The translations under genes were made by a program, and so were the position numbers. DNA of 5,104 nt. It comes from an uncultured Oscillospiraceae bacterium. GTDB lineage: Bacteria; Bacillota; Clostridia; Oscillospirales; Oscillospiraceae. The DNA lies in the NCBI GenBank assembly GCA_934659445.1, contig CAKUHV010000109.1, forward strand, positions 1-5,104. Reading direction: 5' to 3'. Below are positions 4,724 through 5,104 of this stretch, one piece after another. Within the stretch, counting starts at the first letter, position 1. Each line of letters begins with the position of its first letter. The notes below the pieces were generated by a model. That model was not told where the DNA came from and did not search any database. It worked only from the letters and a program-made list of their open reading frames with translations.

Positions 4724-5104
4724 TTACTCCATGACCTTGCTGTCCACGGCGTCCTTCAGCAGGGCATGGAACTGGTCGTAGGTCATGGCGCCCAGATCCT
4801 CGCCGGAGCGCTTGCGGACGGACACGGTACCGTTCTCCATATCCCGGTCGCCCACCACCAGCATATAGGGCACCTTCTCCAGGGTGGCCTCGCGGATCTT
4901 CTTGCCGATCTTCTCGTTGCGGTCGTCCACCTCCGGGCGGTAGCCGGCGGCATCCAGCTTGGCGGAGATGCTCTGGGCATACTCCAAAGCGCGGTCGGTC
5001 ACGGGCAGCACCTTCACCTGCACAGGGGCCAGCCAGGCGGGGAAAGCGCCGGCAAAGTGCTCGGTGATCACGCCGATAAACCGCTCGATGCTGCCCAGCA
5101 CCAC
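4724..5104 (-). CDS. thrS: Threonyl-tRNA synthetase (C-terminal 126 residues, cut by window edge)
   Basis: The end of threonyl-tRNA synthetase, the class II enzyme that charges tRNA-Thr with threonine in the cytoplasm. The visible part opens inside class II motif 3 (VVLGSIERFIGV, whose Arg8 of this fragment contacts ATP in the family) and the family-typical EHFAGAFPAWLAP. The C-terminal anticodon-binding domain follows, from about VQVKVLPVTDRALEYAQ to the end. It includes the diagnostic DDRNEKIGKKIREA and PYMLVVGDRDMENGTVSVR. The stop is TAA at 4726-4724. A full protein has about 640 residues, so about 510 lie beyond the window. Any T-box leader would also lie outside. The first codon of the window, GTG, is internal valine and not a start. 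The gene converges on the flavoprotein gene and shares its terminator. Confidence 0.97.
   Translation of the reverse strand: MVLGSIERFIGVITEHFAGAFPAWLAPVQVKVLPVTDRALEYAQSISAKLDAAGYRPEVDDRNEKIGKKIREATLEKVPYMLVVGDRDMENGTVSVRKRSGEDLGAMTYDQFHALLKDAVDSKVME

Noticed and set aside
5059..5104. GTG at the window edge as a start of a separate anticodon-binding protein
   Set aside because: The sequence opens inside class II motif 3 of threonyl-tRNA synthetase, so the GTG is an internal valine codon of a gene that continues outside the window.

Overview
The window looks like chromosomal DNA from a GC-rich, Gram-positive-type anaerobe, most likely a gut Oscillospiraceae-like member of the Clostridia. This is an inference. 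It rests on high GC with GC-rich third codon positions, strong AGGAGG-type ribosome binding sites, compact sigma-A-like promoters, and the gene set: a YerC/TrpR-like regulator, a CNNM/CorC-like transporter and a NimA-like flavoprotein. No gene looks foreign or broken. Two genes are cut by the window edges.

Layout. Positions 1-595 (minus) hold the N-terminal 198 codons of a MATE efflux transporter that starts at TTG. Positions 596-722 hold its promoter, packed against the terminator of the next gene. Positions 723-1769 (minus) encode an M42 family metallo-aminopeptidase with its own promoter at 1820-1848. Positions 1770-2237 are a 468-base gene-free stretch between two divergent promoters. Most of it (about 1870-2153) is a compact, heavily base-paired element bounded by inverted repeats and a 7-8 bp direct repeat. 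This is the most unusual part of the window. Positions 2238-2540 (plus) encode a YerC-type TrpR-related regulator. Positions 2541-2794 hold a strong hairpin, a further copy of the repeat motif, and the promoter and leader of the next gene. Positions 2795-4060 (plus) encode a CNNM/CorC-type membrane protein with tandem CBS domains. A terminator follows, and 4120-4590 (plus) encodes a NimA/pyridoxamine-phosphate-oxidase-like FMN protein. Positions 4630-4687 form a bidirectional terminator between convergent genes. Positions 4724-5104 (minus) are the C-terminal end of threonyl-tRNA synthetase.

The genes do not form one pathway. MATE and M42 share a strand, but a terminator and a new promoter separate them. 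yerC and the CNNM gene each have their own promoter. The flavoprotein gene probably depends on read-through from the CNNM gene, because no promoter fits between that gene's terminator and the flavoprotein's ribosome binding site. The best candidate for something not yet described is the 268-284 bp palindromic element at 1870-2153. It could be a MITE-like mobile repeat, a structured RNA, or both. No database search was possible.
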